From Paenibacillus lautus NBRC 15380 (GTDB lineage Bacteria > Bacillota > Bacilli > Paenibacillales > Paenibacillaceae), in assembly GCF_004000945.1 (NCBI RefSeq), contig NZ_BIMF01000011.1:124001-188000 (forward strand): a stretch of DNA of 64,000 nucleotides. The letters run 5' to 3'. Made by a program: the position numbers and the translations under genes. Positions 8,388-17,993 of this stretch are shown piece after piece. Under the pieces are notes generated by a model, which had not been told where the DNA came from, made no database searches, and worked only from the letters and a program-made list of their open reading frames with translations. How positions within the stretch are numbered: the stretch's first letter is position 1; each line of letters starts with the position of its first letter.

Positions 8388-9617
8388 ATGGACAATTTCG
8401 AGAAAAATCTAGAGAAATACGCGGAGCTGGTCATTAAGGTTGGCGTAAACGTTCAACCGGGCCAAGTGCTGATCGTCAATGCTCCAATCGAAACCGTAGA
8501 ATTGACACGCCACATCGTGGCCAAGGCGTACGATGCAGGCGCGAAATATGTGCAAGTCGACTGGGATGATGAGCGAATCACCCGCATTCGCTACGAGAAA
8601 GCACCCGATGACTCTTTCGGTTATTATCCGCAGTGGCAGGCTGACACCATGCAGCAGCTTGCTGAAGGTGGAGGAGCCATTCTGCGCATTAAGGTTCCGG
8701 ATCCGGAGCTGTTTCGCGGCATTGATTCGGCCAAAGTATCTACAGCCGTGAAAGCCGCTGCCGTAGCTAACGAGAAATACCAGGTTTATGTGCGCAACAA
8801 TAAAATCAGCTGGTCGCTCATTAAAGCCCCTACCCGTGCCTGGGCCGATAAGGTATTCGCGGATCTTCCTGAAGAGGATCGTATTCAAGCGATGTGGGAT
8901 GCGGTATTCCAGATGAATCGGGTGGGTAGCGAAGATCCAGTTGCTGCTTGGCGGGATCATATTGCTCAGCTGAAGCAACGCCAGAATCACATGAATGCCA
9001 AACGCTATAAGAGTTTCCACTATCGTGCGCCGGGAACGGATCTGCGCGTGGACATGCCGGAAGGGTATCTCTGGCTCGGCGGCGGCGACGAAAATGAAGC
9101 CGGCGTATATTTCGTGGCAAACATGCCAACCGAAGAAATCTACACGATGCCGCACCGTACCGGCGTGAACGGGACCGTAACCAGTACGCTTCCGCTTAAT
9201 TTGAACGGCCGCCTGGTGGAAGGCATGAAGCTCACGTTCAAGGACGGCAAGGTTGTCGAATATGAAGCCGAATCCGGACGGGAGCATCTTACAACACTCC
9301 TGGAAACGGACGAGGGCGCGTCCTATCTAGGAGAAATGGCACTCGTACCGCATGACTCGCCAATCTCCCAGCTGAACCGCGTCTTCTATAACACCGGTAT
9401 CGATGAGAATGCATCGTGTCACTTTGCCCTGGGAAGCGCCTATCCTGTCAATATCGAGGGCGGCACCAAGATGAGCAAAGAAGAACTGCTCGCTCGCGGA
9501 GCCAATGTTAGTCTGACGCATGTTGATTTCATGATCGGTTCGGCTGAGCTCGACATTGACGGCGTGCTGGCTGACGGTACAATTGAACCTGTATTTCGCG
9601 GCGGACTATGGGTTTAA
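8388..9617 (+). CDS. M29-family aminopeptidase (AmpS/PepS type)
   Basis: Cytoplasmic metallo-aminopeptidase of 409 aa, the normal length for peptidase family M29 (thermophilic aminopeptidase, AmpS, PepS). ATGGAGG lies upstream of the ATG with good spacing. Conserved stretches carrying the expected two-metal ligands are NMPTEEIYTMPHR, YLGEMALVP, the His in NASCHFALGSAYP, and the His and Asp in SLTHVDFMIGS. These lie in the C-terminal half, as known for the family. It would remove N-terminal amino acids from peptides. It is a single-gene unit; a 12-bp palindrome TTAACATGTTAA at 8340-8351 lies in its promoter region, significance unknown. Confidence 0.92.
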   Translation: MDNFEKNLEKYAELVIKVGVNVQPGQVLIVNAPIETVELTRHIVAKAYDAGAKYVQVDWDDERITRIRYEKAPDDSFGYYPQWQADTMQQLAEGGGAILRIKVPDPELFRGIDSAKVSTAVKAAAVANEKYQVYVRNNKISWSLIKAPTRAWADKVFADLPEEDRIQAMWDAVFQMNRVGSEDPVAAWRDHIAQLKQRQNHMNAKRYKSFHYRAPGTDLRVDMPEGYLWLGGGDENEAGVYFVANMPTEEIYTMPHRTGVNGTVTSTLPLNLNGRLVEGMKLTFKDGKVVEYEAESGREHLTTLLETDEGASYLGEMALVPHDSPISQLNRVFYNTGIDENASCHFALGSAYPVNIEGGTKMSKEELLARGANVSLTHVDFMIGSAELDIDGVLADGTIEPVFRGGLWV

Positions 9618-9759
9618 ATTCTCTCTGAAAGGGCTGGCCAACTTATTGAGGATGCATACCCTTAAAGCGTAACCTTCCATCCGCATCGCTCGCGACTCCC
9701 GGCGCGGCGTGTTTGGCGTTACATGACGGTGGTCAACCATTAAGCCTTCAACATCAAAA

Positions 9760-9795
9760 AGGCTTACACTAAAGCGCCCGCTCTAGTGTAAGCCT
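9760..9795 (-). terminator. Strong terminator of the SLH phosphoesterase gene (possibly bidirectional)
   Basis: A perfect 12-bp stem, AGGCTTACACTA with TAGTGTAAGCCT, surrounds a 12-nt loop. On the minus strand TTTTT follows, 24 bp beyond the stop of the giant phosphoesterase. The plus-strand side (CTTATTTGTTCTT) may also end transcription from the aminopeptidase gene. Confidence 0.85.
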
Positions 9796-9819
9796 CTTAT
9801 TTGTTCTTAAATCTTATGG

Positions 9820-12800
9820 TTATTCTCCATGCTCCAGCATCCGAAGAATCATCATGACCGCTTCCGCACGGGTAGCAGATTCCCGAGGATCAAACCGGTT
9901 ACCCGAACGACCATTCACGATGCCGGCCGCGGCCGCGGCTGCGATTTCCTTCTCCGCCCAAGCCGGAATGGCTTGCTGATCACGGAATTCCGTTTCTGTT
10001 TCTGGTAAGGCAAGGCCCAGATAACGTGTGATCATGACCGCCATTTCAGAACGGTTGACGGATTGATTCGGTCTGAATGAGCCGTCTTGATATCCCTTCA
10101 CAATGCCTTCGGATACAGCCCATTGAATCGCTTCAATTGCCCAGGACCTGATCAGGGAACTGTCTTTGAAATTCAGCTTCCCAGTATTCCCTTGTCCTTC
10201 CAATGCTTTGGCCATCATCACCATAAATTCAGCGCGTGTTACTTGCCGATCCGGTTTAAAGGTCTGATCCGGATAGCCGCCAACGATACCGAGCTGAACA
10301 GCTTCCTCTATCGCCGACGAAGCCCAATGTCCAGCGATGTCTGTTAACATCACCGGTTTTGGCTCCGGCTTCGGTTCTTCGGTCCCCGGCTTCGCCTTAC
10401 GGTGAATGGTTAACTGGTAGGTTTTGGTCGTACCGTTCTCCGCCCGAATCACCAGCTTCAACAGGTTAGCCCCTTCCTTCAGCGCGATTACCTGATCCTT
10501 CTTCAGTGGTTCTTCTCCCAGAAGGATTGTTGCCTTGCTATGCGCCGCATCAACACGGAGCTGCACGGAATCGGCTTCCGTCTCAAGTCGATACTCTGTC
10601 GTGTTCTCATGGAATGCAGGGGTTAGTTCAGCTGCTTTGCCGCCGATGATCACTTCAAGTCCTTTTAAACGGTTGTCTCCAGATAATACATGGCCTCCAG
10701 AGGATCCCGGTTCTGATCCCGATGATGGAGGATTCTCCGGTGAAGGTACAACCGAAGCGTTATAGGCACGAATCGCGGCTTGCAGAGCGTTGATCGCATC
10801 CTGTACTTCCTCGGCAGTTGCATGATCCTGTTGCGCTATGGCGCTGGCGCTTTCAATGGCAGCACGGAGTGTTGACCTTGCTGCGGCCGGATACTGCCCC
10901 GGCGATGTACCTTCCCGTGTTTTGTCAAGCCTTTGCTGTGCCGATGCAATCAATCCGATTAACTCGCTCTTGTCAACTGCTGCTGCCGGTGTTGTGACCG
11001 AGTTATGAAGTCCGGCGCTCTCTCCCGCAGCATTATAGGCTTTTACGGTAAAATGATATCGGGTGTCCGGCTCCAAACCGGAGGCGGTATGCGAATACAC
11101 ATCATTTGTCACCGTAACTACCGGTTCAGTTCGCCCTTTCAGATATACACGATATCCATCCACGCCATCATCTGCGGTCGCTTCCGGCCAGCTCATGGAT
11201 ACGCCGTTTGATGTGATGTCCGAAAATTCAAGCTTCCCGGCTGTCCACACAGGTGCACCCGGAATTTCTACGGCTTGAGTGATGACCGTTAAAATCTCAC
11301 TCGGAGCCGATTCCGTGCCTTGCTTATCCACGGCGGTAACTTTGAATTCATACAGCGTGTCCGGGGTCAGCCCAGTCGCTTCATATACGCTATCCGTGAC
11401 AGTTGCCACGCGCTCCCCGTCCTGATACACATTATAGTTCACAACTTGTTGGTCCGGACCGTTCGCGGGATCCCAACCGATTTGAACCGTTGACGATGTC
11501 ACATTCAGTTCTTTCAGGTTGGTCGGAGCATCAAGCTTTCCGCCATCTGTCGTGAAAGTCCACACATCCGAAAGGGTTTTCCCTCCGAATTTGTCTTGTG
11601 CGACGACATACCAGGCATAGGTTCCATCGGAATGAAGTCCTGCCCACGGCTGAGTAACCTCAGTACCGCTAGCCACGTTCTGCGGTGTACCGATGGGTGC
11701 TCCTCTCAGATGATTTACTTGGATCGAATCCGTTGCTACCCGCTTTAATTTCGGTTCAAGATCCAGATTCATCATGAATTCATCCGAGCCATTCGTATAA
11801 TAATTGTACTTGTCCAGATAAGGAGAGTACGTATTCACGTAAATCTGATTGCTATCCTTATTAAAATGCAGCAATCTCAAGTAACCACTACCGCCATCGG
11901 CATGTCCTTGATAGTCTGCCAGCATCTGATACACGGTTCTGTCCGCAGTACCGTCACCATTATCATCCAATTCATTTTTAAGCAGACTGGCTCCCGTGTA
12001 ATGGCCGCTTAGAACGGCAACTACGTTGGGGTTCGGTACGACAACTTCCTTGTACAATTTGTTGCCTATACCGGAGCGGGTTCCGTTCGCGAGCATGTAA
12101 TCGTGGAAATTCAGAAATGCGATACGGTCCGGATATTCTGCGAGAACCTCGTTCATCCATTTGATGTCCTCGTCTTCGACGCCCCATCCCATATACATCA
12201 TGATGAAGTCGTTGCCTTCAACGGAGACAAGATCGTAGTGTCCGCGATTGTCCTTGTAGGAACCTCCGTAATATGGCTGATTCTTATAACGGTCCTCCCC
12301 GAAGTATTGACTGTAGGTCGTGTAATCCCAATCATAACTTCCCACATCATGATTCCCGGCAAGCACGCCGTGCGGAAGATTTGCATCCTCCAGCATCTTC
12401 ATGTAATCATCGGCACGCTTCCATTGATACTCAGCTGTTGGATCATTCACGATATCACCGGTATGGAACAAATATTTGATGTTCATATCATCGATGGAAT
12501 CGACAATCCAGTCGAATTGCTTCTGCTGGATACGCGGGTACAGCTCCGTTAAGAATTGGGTATCCGATACCCATACAAACGTGTAATCATAATCCCCACG
12601 GGAAGGGATTTCATCCTGTACGATGACATCCACTTTGCTGTTCAGTACGTAGTCTGCTGCCGTCAGTTCGCCTCGAAGCGTAAAATCATTTTCAGACTGG
12701 GCAATATGTTTAGTAACTTCCGTCCACTTGTTCAAATTGTGGTTCCATGCATACATCGTAACCTTGCGGCCGGGCACCGTGTGTCCTTCCCAAGTCACTT

Positions 12801-15030
12801 CAACGCTGTCACCCGGCTCCACGGCATGCTCCAGCTCTACCTCAAACCTGATATAAGGGAATTTGGACGTGGAATCCACCGTGACATATTGATCGTTGGA
12901 TTCAGCTACCAGCTTCAATTCCTCTTCGGTCAGCGCGGTTTCGCCCGCCGGGAACCTATCTTTAGGCGGCTCTTCATCCGAGGCATTCTTGGACAGCTTC
13001 ACCCGATCGCCGCTTAATGCATGATACGGATAAGCCTGATGGAAGGAGACCTCAAGCTCGTCATCCGATGGATCGCTGACTTGAACCTTAAGCTCCGGCG
13101 ATAACCCGGTTCCGCTCTCCATATCTGCTGGTGAGATCAATACAGGTGCATTCGGATGCTCCGGTGAAGTGTTAAACGTAACCATACGTTCCGAGATGTT
13201 GCCGATCTTGTCCACTGCGCGGATTTCCAGCTTATGATCGCCTGGATCAAGCTCGGAGGATGAAGTATCATATGGCACCTGGATGGCTTGACCATCTAGC
13301 AGGACCTCCACCCGTTCCACGCCGGATACATTATCTTGGGCAGTCACATCGATCGGAATGCTTCCCTTATAACTCTTCCCCTCTTCAACGGTCACGTTAA
13401 TTTCCGGTCCATTGTTATCGACCTGAACGTTGGCAAGTGCTTCAGACTTACCCTTTACATTCAAATCAACCTTGTGCTGCCCGTCTGTTACCGACGTGGT
13501 ATCCCATGCGTAAGACAGGGCTTTTACTTTATCGGCAGGAATATCGAATTGAAACGCAACAAAAGGCAGAAACCGTCCATCGTCTCCAAGGTCGTGGATA
13601 AGCGCAGGATCCTTAAATTGCGGATCCCGGATTTCGGTCCCATCTCCTAACAGCAGCCGTACGTTGCGGGCATTAAAGTCATCCATATTTCCCGTCGGCT
13701 TGTCATCCTCGAAATAGGTTTTCTCGTTATCGCCGGCCCGAAGGGTAATTTCGTTTGTGCCGCTTGTCAGCCATTGCGGTTCGATGGGGACAGCAATCGT
13801 TTGATAGCCGTCAATGTTCGCCTCGGTCTTGAACAGAACATCCTTGCCAATGGTTACCGTGTTGATCCCATCGTCAATACCATCGCCTTCAAAAACAAAA
13901 TAAGCGGAATGCTCCATAACAGGTGTGCCTTGAACCGGCTGCCCGTCGATATGAAGCTCAAGATCGGCAGGTTCTACCCCATCCGCTGCCCCCCGAATAT
14001 ACGTTATCCCGGTAACTGTCTGTTGATCGTCAACATTCAGGCTGGCGCTGGCACCATTCCCCGTAAGATCGACTTCGTATTTGGGACTTTCTACTTCCTT
14101 AAAGGTGTTGGACACTGTGAAATAGTACTCCAGCTTGGTGTGTCCCAGCAGTTCCAGATAAGAAATCGTATGGCTGAGGCCTTGCTCCCCTTCCTGAAGC
14201 TGTACGACCTTGTAATCGTTCTGTCCATCGACACGATAAGATAGCGCGAGGGAAGTAACCATACGATCATCATGCGCTTCTGCGGCAATCTCCAGATTTT
14301 CGCCCGGCTCCACATTCGTCGTTGTCGTCCGGTTGGCAACGGTTGGTTCCTTGGTCACGTCGATATGTACCGGCTCCGCAGGCACCTCGGAATGCTGCAT
14401 CGAACCCGGCGTAGCCTTATGCTCCAGCTGGGAAATTCGCTGCATCTTCAGGCTGCCATCCTCCGGATACTTATAGAAGATCCCCTGATCGGAGCCGTTA
14501 TGAACATCTCCGTCATTGTAAAATGCGGACACGATCGGACGGCCAGTGTTTGTCACAACCACGAGCTCCCGCATGCGTGAATTGGACATGCCGCCTGAGA
14601 ATATTTTGACAACATCGGTGTTTTCAATCAGGTTCGTGCCGTAATTTTTATTAAAATCAGCAATCGTGGATTTGCTGTTCTGAGCGTTAATGATCCAGAA
14701 CACCAGCGTGCCTCTGGATGGAATCATCACCTCATCGGGAACATGAGCCCAAAGGGTATCACTCTCCAAGTAACGATAACGAATTTTGTAATGGCTGAAG
14801 TCGATGTCTTGATCGGTATTGTTGTATACTTCAATAAATTCATATCCGTCGGCGGTTCCTACATTCGTAGAATCAGGAACAAGCTCGGTGATCAGCAGTT
14901 CAGGCACATTGTTCAGCTTGGTGGATGACTGGGCTGAAGCCTGTCCTGCGAAACCGGTAAACGAGGCCGACAACACGATACAGAGAATCAAGAAGCAGGA
15001 TATACATCGATTCAGGACGATCTTAGACAA
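9820..15030 (-). CDS. Giant secreted SLH-anchored metallophosphoesterase
   Basis: Cell-surface protein of 1736 aa. I choose the TTG at 15030 because GGAGG lies 7 nt upstream; the in-frame ATG at 15063 would place that site inside the gene. From this start: signal peptide 1-33 (cleavage near ASA-QSS); lamin-tail-like domain about 40-215; a long region of Ig/beta-sandwich repeats to about 810; calcineurin-like phosphoesterase about 815-1100 (SDTQ, HTGDIVND, AGNHD, NFHDY, SGHYTG); two fibronectin III domains about 1167-1350; a FIVAR-like helical segment about 1354-1430; a cadherin-like beta-sandwich about 1451-1545; and three SLH repeats about 1560-1736. SLH repeats attach proteins to pyruvylated wall polymers. 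Exported phosphoesterases of this kind typically release phosphate or cleave nucleotides; the substrate is not evident. It is monocistronic with a strong terminator, and a cre-like site lies upstream. Confidence 0.9.
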   Translation of the reverse strand: MSKIVLNRCISCFLILCIVLSASFTGFAGQASAQSSTKLNNVPELLITELVPDSTNVGTADGYEFIEVYNNTDQDIDFSHYKIRYRYLESDTLWAHVPDEVMIPSRGTLVFWIINAQNSKSTIADFNKNYGTNLIENTDVVKIFSGGMSNSRMRELVVVTNTGRPIVSAFYNDGDVHNGSDQGIFYKYPEDGSLKMQRISQLEHKATPGSMQHSEVPAEPVHIDVTKEPTVANRTTTTNVEPGENLEIAAEAHDDRMVTSLALSYRVDGQNDYKVVQLQEGEQGLSHTISYLELLGHTKLEYYFTVSNTFKEVESPKYEVDLTGNGASASLNVDDQQTVTGITYIRGAADGVEPADLELHIDGQPVQGTPVMEHSAYFVFEGDGIDDGINTVTIGKDVLFKTEANIDGYQTIAVPIEPQWLTSGTNEITLRAGDNEKTYFEDDKPTGNMDDFNARNVRLLLGDGTEIRDPQFKDPALIHDLGDDGRFLPFVAFQFDIPADKVKALSYAWDTTSVTDGQHKVDLNVKGKSEALANVQVDNNGPEINVTVEEGKSYKGSIPIDVTAQDNVSGVERVEVLLDGQAIQVPYDTSSSELDPGDHKLEIRAVDKIGNISERMVTFNTSPEHPNAPVLISPADMESGTGLSPELKVQVSDPSDDELEVSFHQAYPYHALSGDRVKLSKNASDEEPPKDRFPAGETALTEEELKLVAESNDQYVTVDSTSKFPYIRFEVELEHAVEPGDSVEVTWEGHTVPGRKVTMYAWNHNLNKWTEVTKHIAQSENDFTLRGELTAADYVLNSKVDVIVQDEIPSRGDYDYTFVWVSDTQFLTELYPRIQQKQFDWIVDSIDDMNIKYLFHTGDIVNDPTAEYQWKRADDYMKMLEDANLPHGVLAGNHDVGSYDWDYTTYSQYFGEDRYKNQPYYGGSYKDNRGHYDLVSVEGNDFIMMYMGWGVEDEDIKWMNEVLAEYPDRIAFLNFHDYMLANGTRSGIGNKLYKEVVVPNPNVVAVLSGHYTGASLLKNELDDNGDGTADRTVYQMLADYQGHADGGSGYLRLLHFNKDSNQIYVNTYSPYLDKYNYYTNGSDEFMMNLDLEPKLKRVATDSIQVNHLRGAPIGTPQNVASGTEVTQPWAGLHSDGTYAWYVVAQDKFGGKTLSDVWTFTTDGGKLDAPTNLKELNVTSSTVQIGWDPANGPDQQVVNYNVYQDGERVATVTDSVYEATGLTPDTLYEFKVTAVDKQGTESAPSEILTVITQAVEIPGAPVWTAGKLEFSDITSNGVSMSWPEATADDGVDGYRVYLKGRTEPVVTVTNDVYSHTASGLEPDTRYHFTVKAYNAAGESAGLHNSVTTPAAAVDKSELIGLIASAQQRLDKTREGTSPGQYPAAARSTLRAAIESASAIAQQDHATAEEVQDAINALQAAIRAYNASVVPSPENPPSSGSEPGSSGGHVLSGDNRLKGLEVIIGGKAAELTPAFHENTTEYRLETEADSVQLRVDAAHSKATILLGEEPLKKDQVIALKEGANLLKLVIRAENGTTKTYQLTIHRKAKPGTEEPKPEPKPVMLTDIAGHWASSAIEEAVQLGIVGGYPDQTFKPDRQVTRAEFMVMMAKALEGQGNTGKLNFKDSSLIRSWAIEAIQWAVSEGIVKGYQDGSFRPNQSVNRSEMAVMITRYLGLALPETETEFRDQQAIPAWAEKEIAAAAAAGIVNGRSGNRFDPRESATRAEAVMMILRMLEHGE

Positions 15031-15114
15031 TGGAAAACCTCCTAGAAATGATTTTTTGAACAATCAATTCAGTTCCCCAATTCTCCAGGTCTCCATGGGA
15101 TCTCCAAATTTTAA

Positions 15115-15128
15115 TTAAAGCGTTTTCA
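15115..15128 (-). promoter_or_regulatory. cre-like catabolite-repression site upstream of the SLH phosphoesterase
   Basis: Minus-strand TGAAAACGCTTTAA matches the CcpA consensus TGWAANCGNTNWCA at all but one defined position. It lies about 85-100 bp upstream of the TTG start. CcpA control is inferred from this match alone. Confidence 0.45.
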
Positions 15129-15488
15129 ACATTAAATCCCTCACGATATCAGATTCAGGCTATCTCCTAGAGAGATCTATTTAGCACCTCACCTCCTAAG
15201 ATCAATAATTGCATATTCCCTTCGTTTTTTAAACCACTTTATGTAAAATCTGATAAATGATACACAAGTCCCGGAATCAGCTAACCATCTAGTAAAATAG
15301 GACAATATGTCAACAGACCTTCATCACTATTTTTTGAGTAAGCATCCATATCTCAAGGTCCGCATACGAGATTAGCATGACGTTTAAAGCTCATTACTTC
15401 CGGACTATTCACGTCTAATCCGGTTCATCTTTGAGCAAGCATCTGTCCCATCCTCTATCATAGGATATGGCTTCTGCTTATTCTGCAC
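15129..15488. other. Non-coding region upstream of the SLH phosphoesterase
   Basis: AT-rich sequence between the phosphoesterase 5' region and the terminator of the upstream small RNA. A TTGACA hexamer occurs on the minus strand near 15310, but no -10 sits at proper spacing. A ribosome-site-like AGGAGGTGAGGTG around 15190 leads only into a six-codon frame. I see no gene here. Confidence 0.4.
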
Positions 15489-15711
15489 AAAAAAAAGACC
15501 CCGCGAATGATATCGCAGGATCCTTATCAGTGGGAAGCGATTCTGTTATTCATTATGCAGCAATTTTCCAATTGCTAGGGTGCCTTACCTGAAAAGAATC
15601 GAAGAAACTTCGCTCTCCTTCTCCTTTTGCGAGTGTTCATGGCGAATCAACTGCCTTTCGGAATGACATCATGTTCTTCCGTCCGTCGATTGACAATACC
15701 ACTTCCCACTT
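15489..15711 (-). ncRNA. Candidate structured small RNA, copy A
   Basis: About 200-nt transcription unit on the minus strand. It is delimited upstream by a GTTTCA-N13-GGGTAA promoter (15721-15745) and ended by a strong terminator (GATCCTGCGA/TTCGCGGGGTC stem, then eight T, 15489-15522). The body is closed by a 12-bp helix: GTGGGAAGTGG near 15709 pairs with CGCTTCCCAC ending at 15530. Inside are a CGGAA/TTCCG hairpin followed directly by AAAGG, a CGAAG/CTTCG hairpin and an AGCAATT/AATTGCT hairpin. A 21-codon basic frame (15640-15575) starts 13 nt after AAAGG; translation is uncertain. A second copy with the same layout lies 2.5 kb away. I cannot assign it to a known RNA family. Confidence 0.65.
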
Positions 15712-15720
15712 GTTCTATAT

Positions 15721-15745
15721 TTACCCGTTCCTCAGAAAGTGAAAC
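15721..15745 (-). promoter_or_regulatory. SigB-like promoter of small RNA copy A
   Basis: GTTTCA (15745-15740) and GGGTAA (15726-15721) are separated by 13 bp, resembling the GTTTAA/GGGTAT elements of the SigB/SigF group rather than sigma-A. The closing helix of the RNA begins exactly 11 nt after the -10. The same arrangement precedes copy B. Confidence 0.6.
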
Positions 15746-15807
15746 ACTCTAGCCCGAACTTCCTCTCGAATTGGGAGATCAACCTATGTCCCCTTCATTT
15801 GTATAAA

Positions 15808-16380
15808 TTATTGCGATTGCTCACTCTTCATCGACTGGGACAGTTGTACCAGCTTGTTCATGGTTTTCCAATTCCGCATCGTCATCGGTACGCTAAGCTT
15901 CGACAACTGAACCGCCAGCTTGGAATTCCGAACGCTTTCCTTGAACAGTAAGTATACCTCTTCACCGATAACTTCGAAGGTTTCTTTTTCGTTCGCATAA
16001 AGCCTTAATTTCTCCACGTCTTCAGCAGCAGGCGCTTCCGGCAGCATGGCAACATAAAGACTCTCAAACTCCGATGCCTCCTCCGCTTGACGTATCGTTT
16101 CATCCGAAAATGGACCATTCCGGACGATCCCCTCAATTTCCTCGGAGGTTCTGAGCATCACCGATATCGGGAAGCCGAACGTTTCAAGTATGCCTTGCTC
16201 CATTAGGACTCGAAGCGTTTCCTTGGATTCCGCAGATTCAAAGAGCACGTTTCCGCTCTGGATGTAGGTCTGCACACGAGCTAGGCCCATACGTTCAAGC
16301 ATCTTCCTTAGATCGGCCATTTTGATTTTGTTGTGCCCGCCGACATTGATCCCTCTGAGCAAAGCGATATAGATTGTCAT
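15808..16380 (-). CDS. DUF1697 family protein
   Basis: Protein of 190 aa starting MTIYIALLRGINVGGHNKIKM, the hallmark opening of DUF1697. It continues with LRKMLERMG and VQTYIQSGNVLFES. Such proteins are about 180 aa, predicted cytoplasmic, with an alpha/beta fold and no established function. The ATG at 16380 overlaps the stop of the upstream oxidase gene in an ATGA arrangement, so translation is probably coupled and the two share an operon. An upstream in-frame start would lie inside the oxidase gene and is not needed. No obvious terminator follows before small RNA copy A. Confidence 0.9.
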   Translation of the reverse strand: MTIYIALLRGINVGGHNKIKMADLRKMLERMGLARVQTYIQSGNVLFESAESKETLRVLMEQGILETFGFPISVMLRTSEEIEGIVRNGPFSDETIRQAEEASEFESLYVAMLPEAPAAEDVEKLRLYANEKETFEVIGEEVYLLFKESVRNSKLAVQLSKLSVPMTMRNWKTMNKLVQLSQSMKSEQSQ

Positions 16381-17774
16381 TGGGGCATCCTTTCCATGAT
16401 CAGACCTGCCGTCTTCTCCCCGTTTGCGATGCAATCCGGTATACCCACTCCATAATAGGAGCATCCCGCAAGCAGCACGTTAGGATACAGTTCATCCATT
16501 TTATGCTCTAATGACTCCACGATTTGCCGGTGCTTCAAATGATAATTCGGCATATTGTCATGCCATTTGGTGACTTCGCATGACACGGGCTCAGCCTCGA
16601 TGCCTAAACTCCAGCGGATATCCTCCATCCCGACACGCTTCAATTCTTCGTCGGATAATCGGATTAATTCGTCATAATGCGGATTGGAGCTCTTGTAGAA
16701 CAATCGCATCAATAACCGATTATTCTCGGAGGTATGTTCCCATTTCCGGCTCGTCCAGGTGCAGGCATCACATTTTAACTGGGTTCCCTTAGCCGTAATA
16801 AATCCCGTTCCATCATAAGGAAGCTCTTCGTCTTGAATATCATAGGCAAGGTACACGCTGATGAGCGATTTGGTATAGAGCTGGTCAAAGTCCTCGTTAA
16901 GCTGCGGATCTTGCAGCAGTTCCTTTGCCGCAGATCCCAGCGTGCTTAATACAACAAAATCTGCTTCAAGCTTTTCACCATTTGCCAACCTTATCCCGTA
17001 GCCGCTAGCTGTTTTCTCCAGCTTCTCTGCGGCAACGCCCTTGTATATCTTCGCACCTGCTTCTGTCAGGCTCTGTGCCAATGCGTCAATCACAACCGAG
17101 ACTCCGTCTTTGAAGGAAAGAAATTTCTTATTGCCCGAACCAAGAAATTTCTGTTTATTCTCGGCCAAACCACCCATGATGCTGCCGTACGTATTTTTGT
17201 ACTCCAGCAAATAGGGAAACGTGGATGCGATGGTCAGGTCATGAAGCTCCCCGGAATAGACGCCCGATATGACCGGAGCGATCTGATTCTGAACGGTTTC
17301 CTTGCCTAGGAAAGACTCGAGGAACTGCCCCAGAGAATCATGCTTGGTAAACGTCTCATTCGGCGTGTAGTAGTCCTTGAGCGCCTCCACCTTCCCCTCG
17401 GCAGACACCAGCTCGCTTTCGGCCAAGGATTTCAGGCTAAGCGGTATGCCGAATACACTCTCATCCGGGATTCTTTTCAAACCTGCAGTCGTATATATAA
17501 AAGAAGTCCCCGTGGCATTATACACAACCTGGTCTGTTAACTGAAGTTCCTCCAGAAGTGGTGCCACATTCGTTTTCCGGGATACGATCGAATCCGCTCC
17601 GGTTTCCATCATAAATTCACCGTTCTGAACGGTTCGGATTTTGCCTCCCAACGTTTCACTTGCCTCGATAAGCACCAGTTCCATATCCTGTTGATGGCGA
17701 TTCAACTCTTTTTGCAGATAGTATAAGGTCGACAGTCCGGTAATGCCGCCGCCGATGACTACGGTAGTTGTCAC
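16377..17774 (-). CDS. hemY: Coproporphyrinogen III / protoporphyrinogen oxidase (FAD)
   Basis: FAD enzyme of haem synthesis, about 465 aa. In Firmicutes this family (HemY/CgoX) oxidises coproporphyrinogen III to coproporphyrin III in the coproporphyrin-dependent route. The N-terminal dinucleotide-binding motif reads VVIGGGITGLSTLYYLQ, followed by LIEASETLGGKIRT and METGADSI. The C-terminal FAD contact is YPNVLLAGCSYYGVGIPDCI. The GTG at 17774 is preferred, preceded by GAGGTG and starting MTTTVVIGGG; the frame is open to 17804. The other haem genes (hemE, hemH) that often accompany it are not adjacent; a DUF1697 gene follows with a 4-bp overlap. It acts at the cytoplasmic face of the membrane. 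Confidence 0.92.
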   Translation of the reverse strand: MTTTVVIGGGITGLSTLYYLQKELNRHQQDMELVLIEASETLGGKIRTVQNGEFMMETGADSIVSRKTNVAPLLEELQLTDQVVYNATGTSFIYTTAGLKRIPDESVFGIPLSLKSLAESELVSAEGKVEALKDYYTPNETFTKHDSLGQFLESFLGKETVQNQIAPVISGVYSGELHDLTIASTFPYLLEYKNTYGSIMGGLAENKQKFLGSGNKKFLSFKDGVSVVIDALAQSLTEAGAKIYKGVAAEKLEKTASGYGIRLANGEKLEADFVVLSTLGSAAKELLQDPQLNEDFDQLYTKSLISVYLAYDIQDEELPYDGTGFITAKGTQLKCDACTWTSRKWEHTSENNRLLMRLFYKSSNPHYDELIRLSDEELKRVGMEDIRWSLGIEAEPVSCEVTKWHDNMPNYHLKHRQIVESLEHKMDELYPNVLLAGCSYYGVGIPDCIANGEKTAGLIMERMPQ

Positions 17775-17993
17775 TGTACATACACCTCTATTATGTAGGT
17801 TCATAACATCTTAATCATGATTGTTACCATTGTATCCAATTTCTAAGTATATCATAGAGGCCGTTCTTTCGAGGATCGCCATTCCCTCAATATTGTGAAC
17901 AGATCCGTTCACAGCCACCGGCTTCCCGCCCGGCGCTAATATATCGTGCGTACTGCTCCCTTTTATGCACGTGCTTGGATGGTTGTCGACAGC

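Noticed and set aside
8409-9287. 292-codon open frame antisense to the aminopeptidase
   Set aside because: The sense strand encodes a full M29 peptidase; the antisense peptide has no family features.
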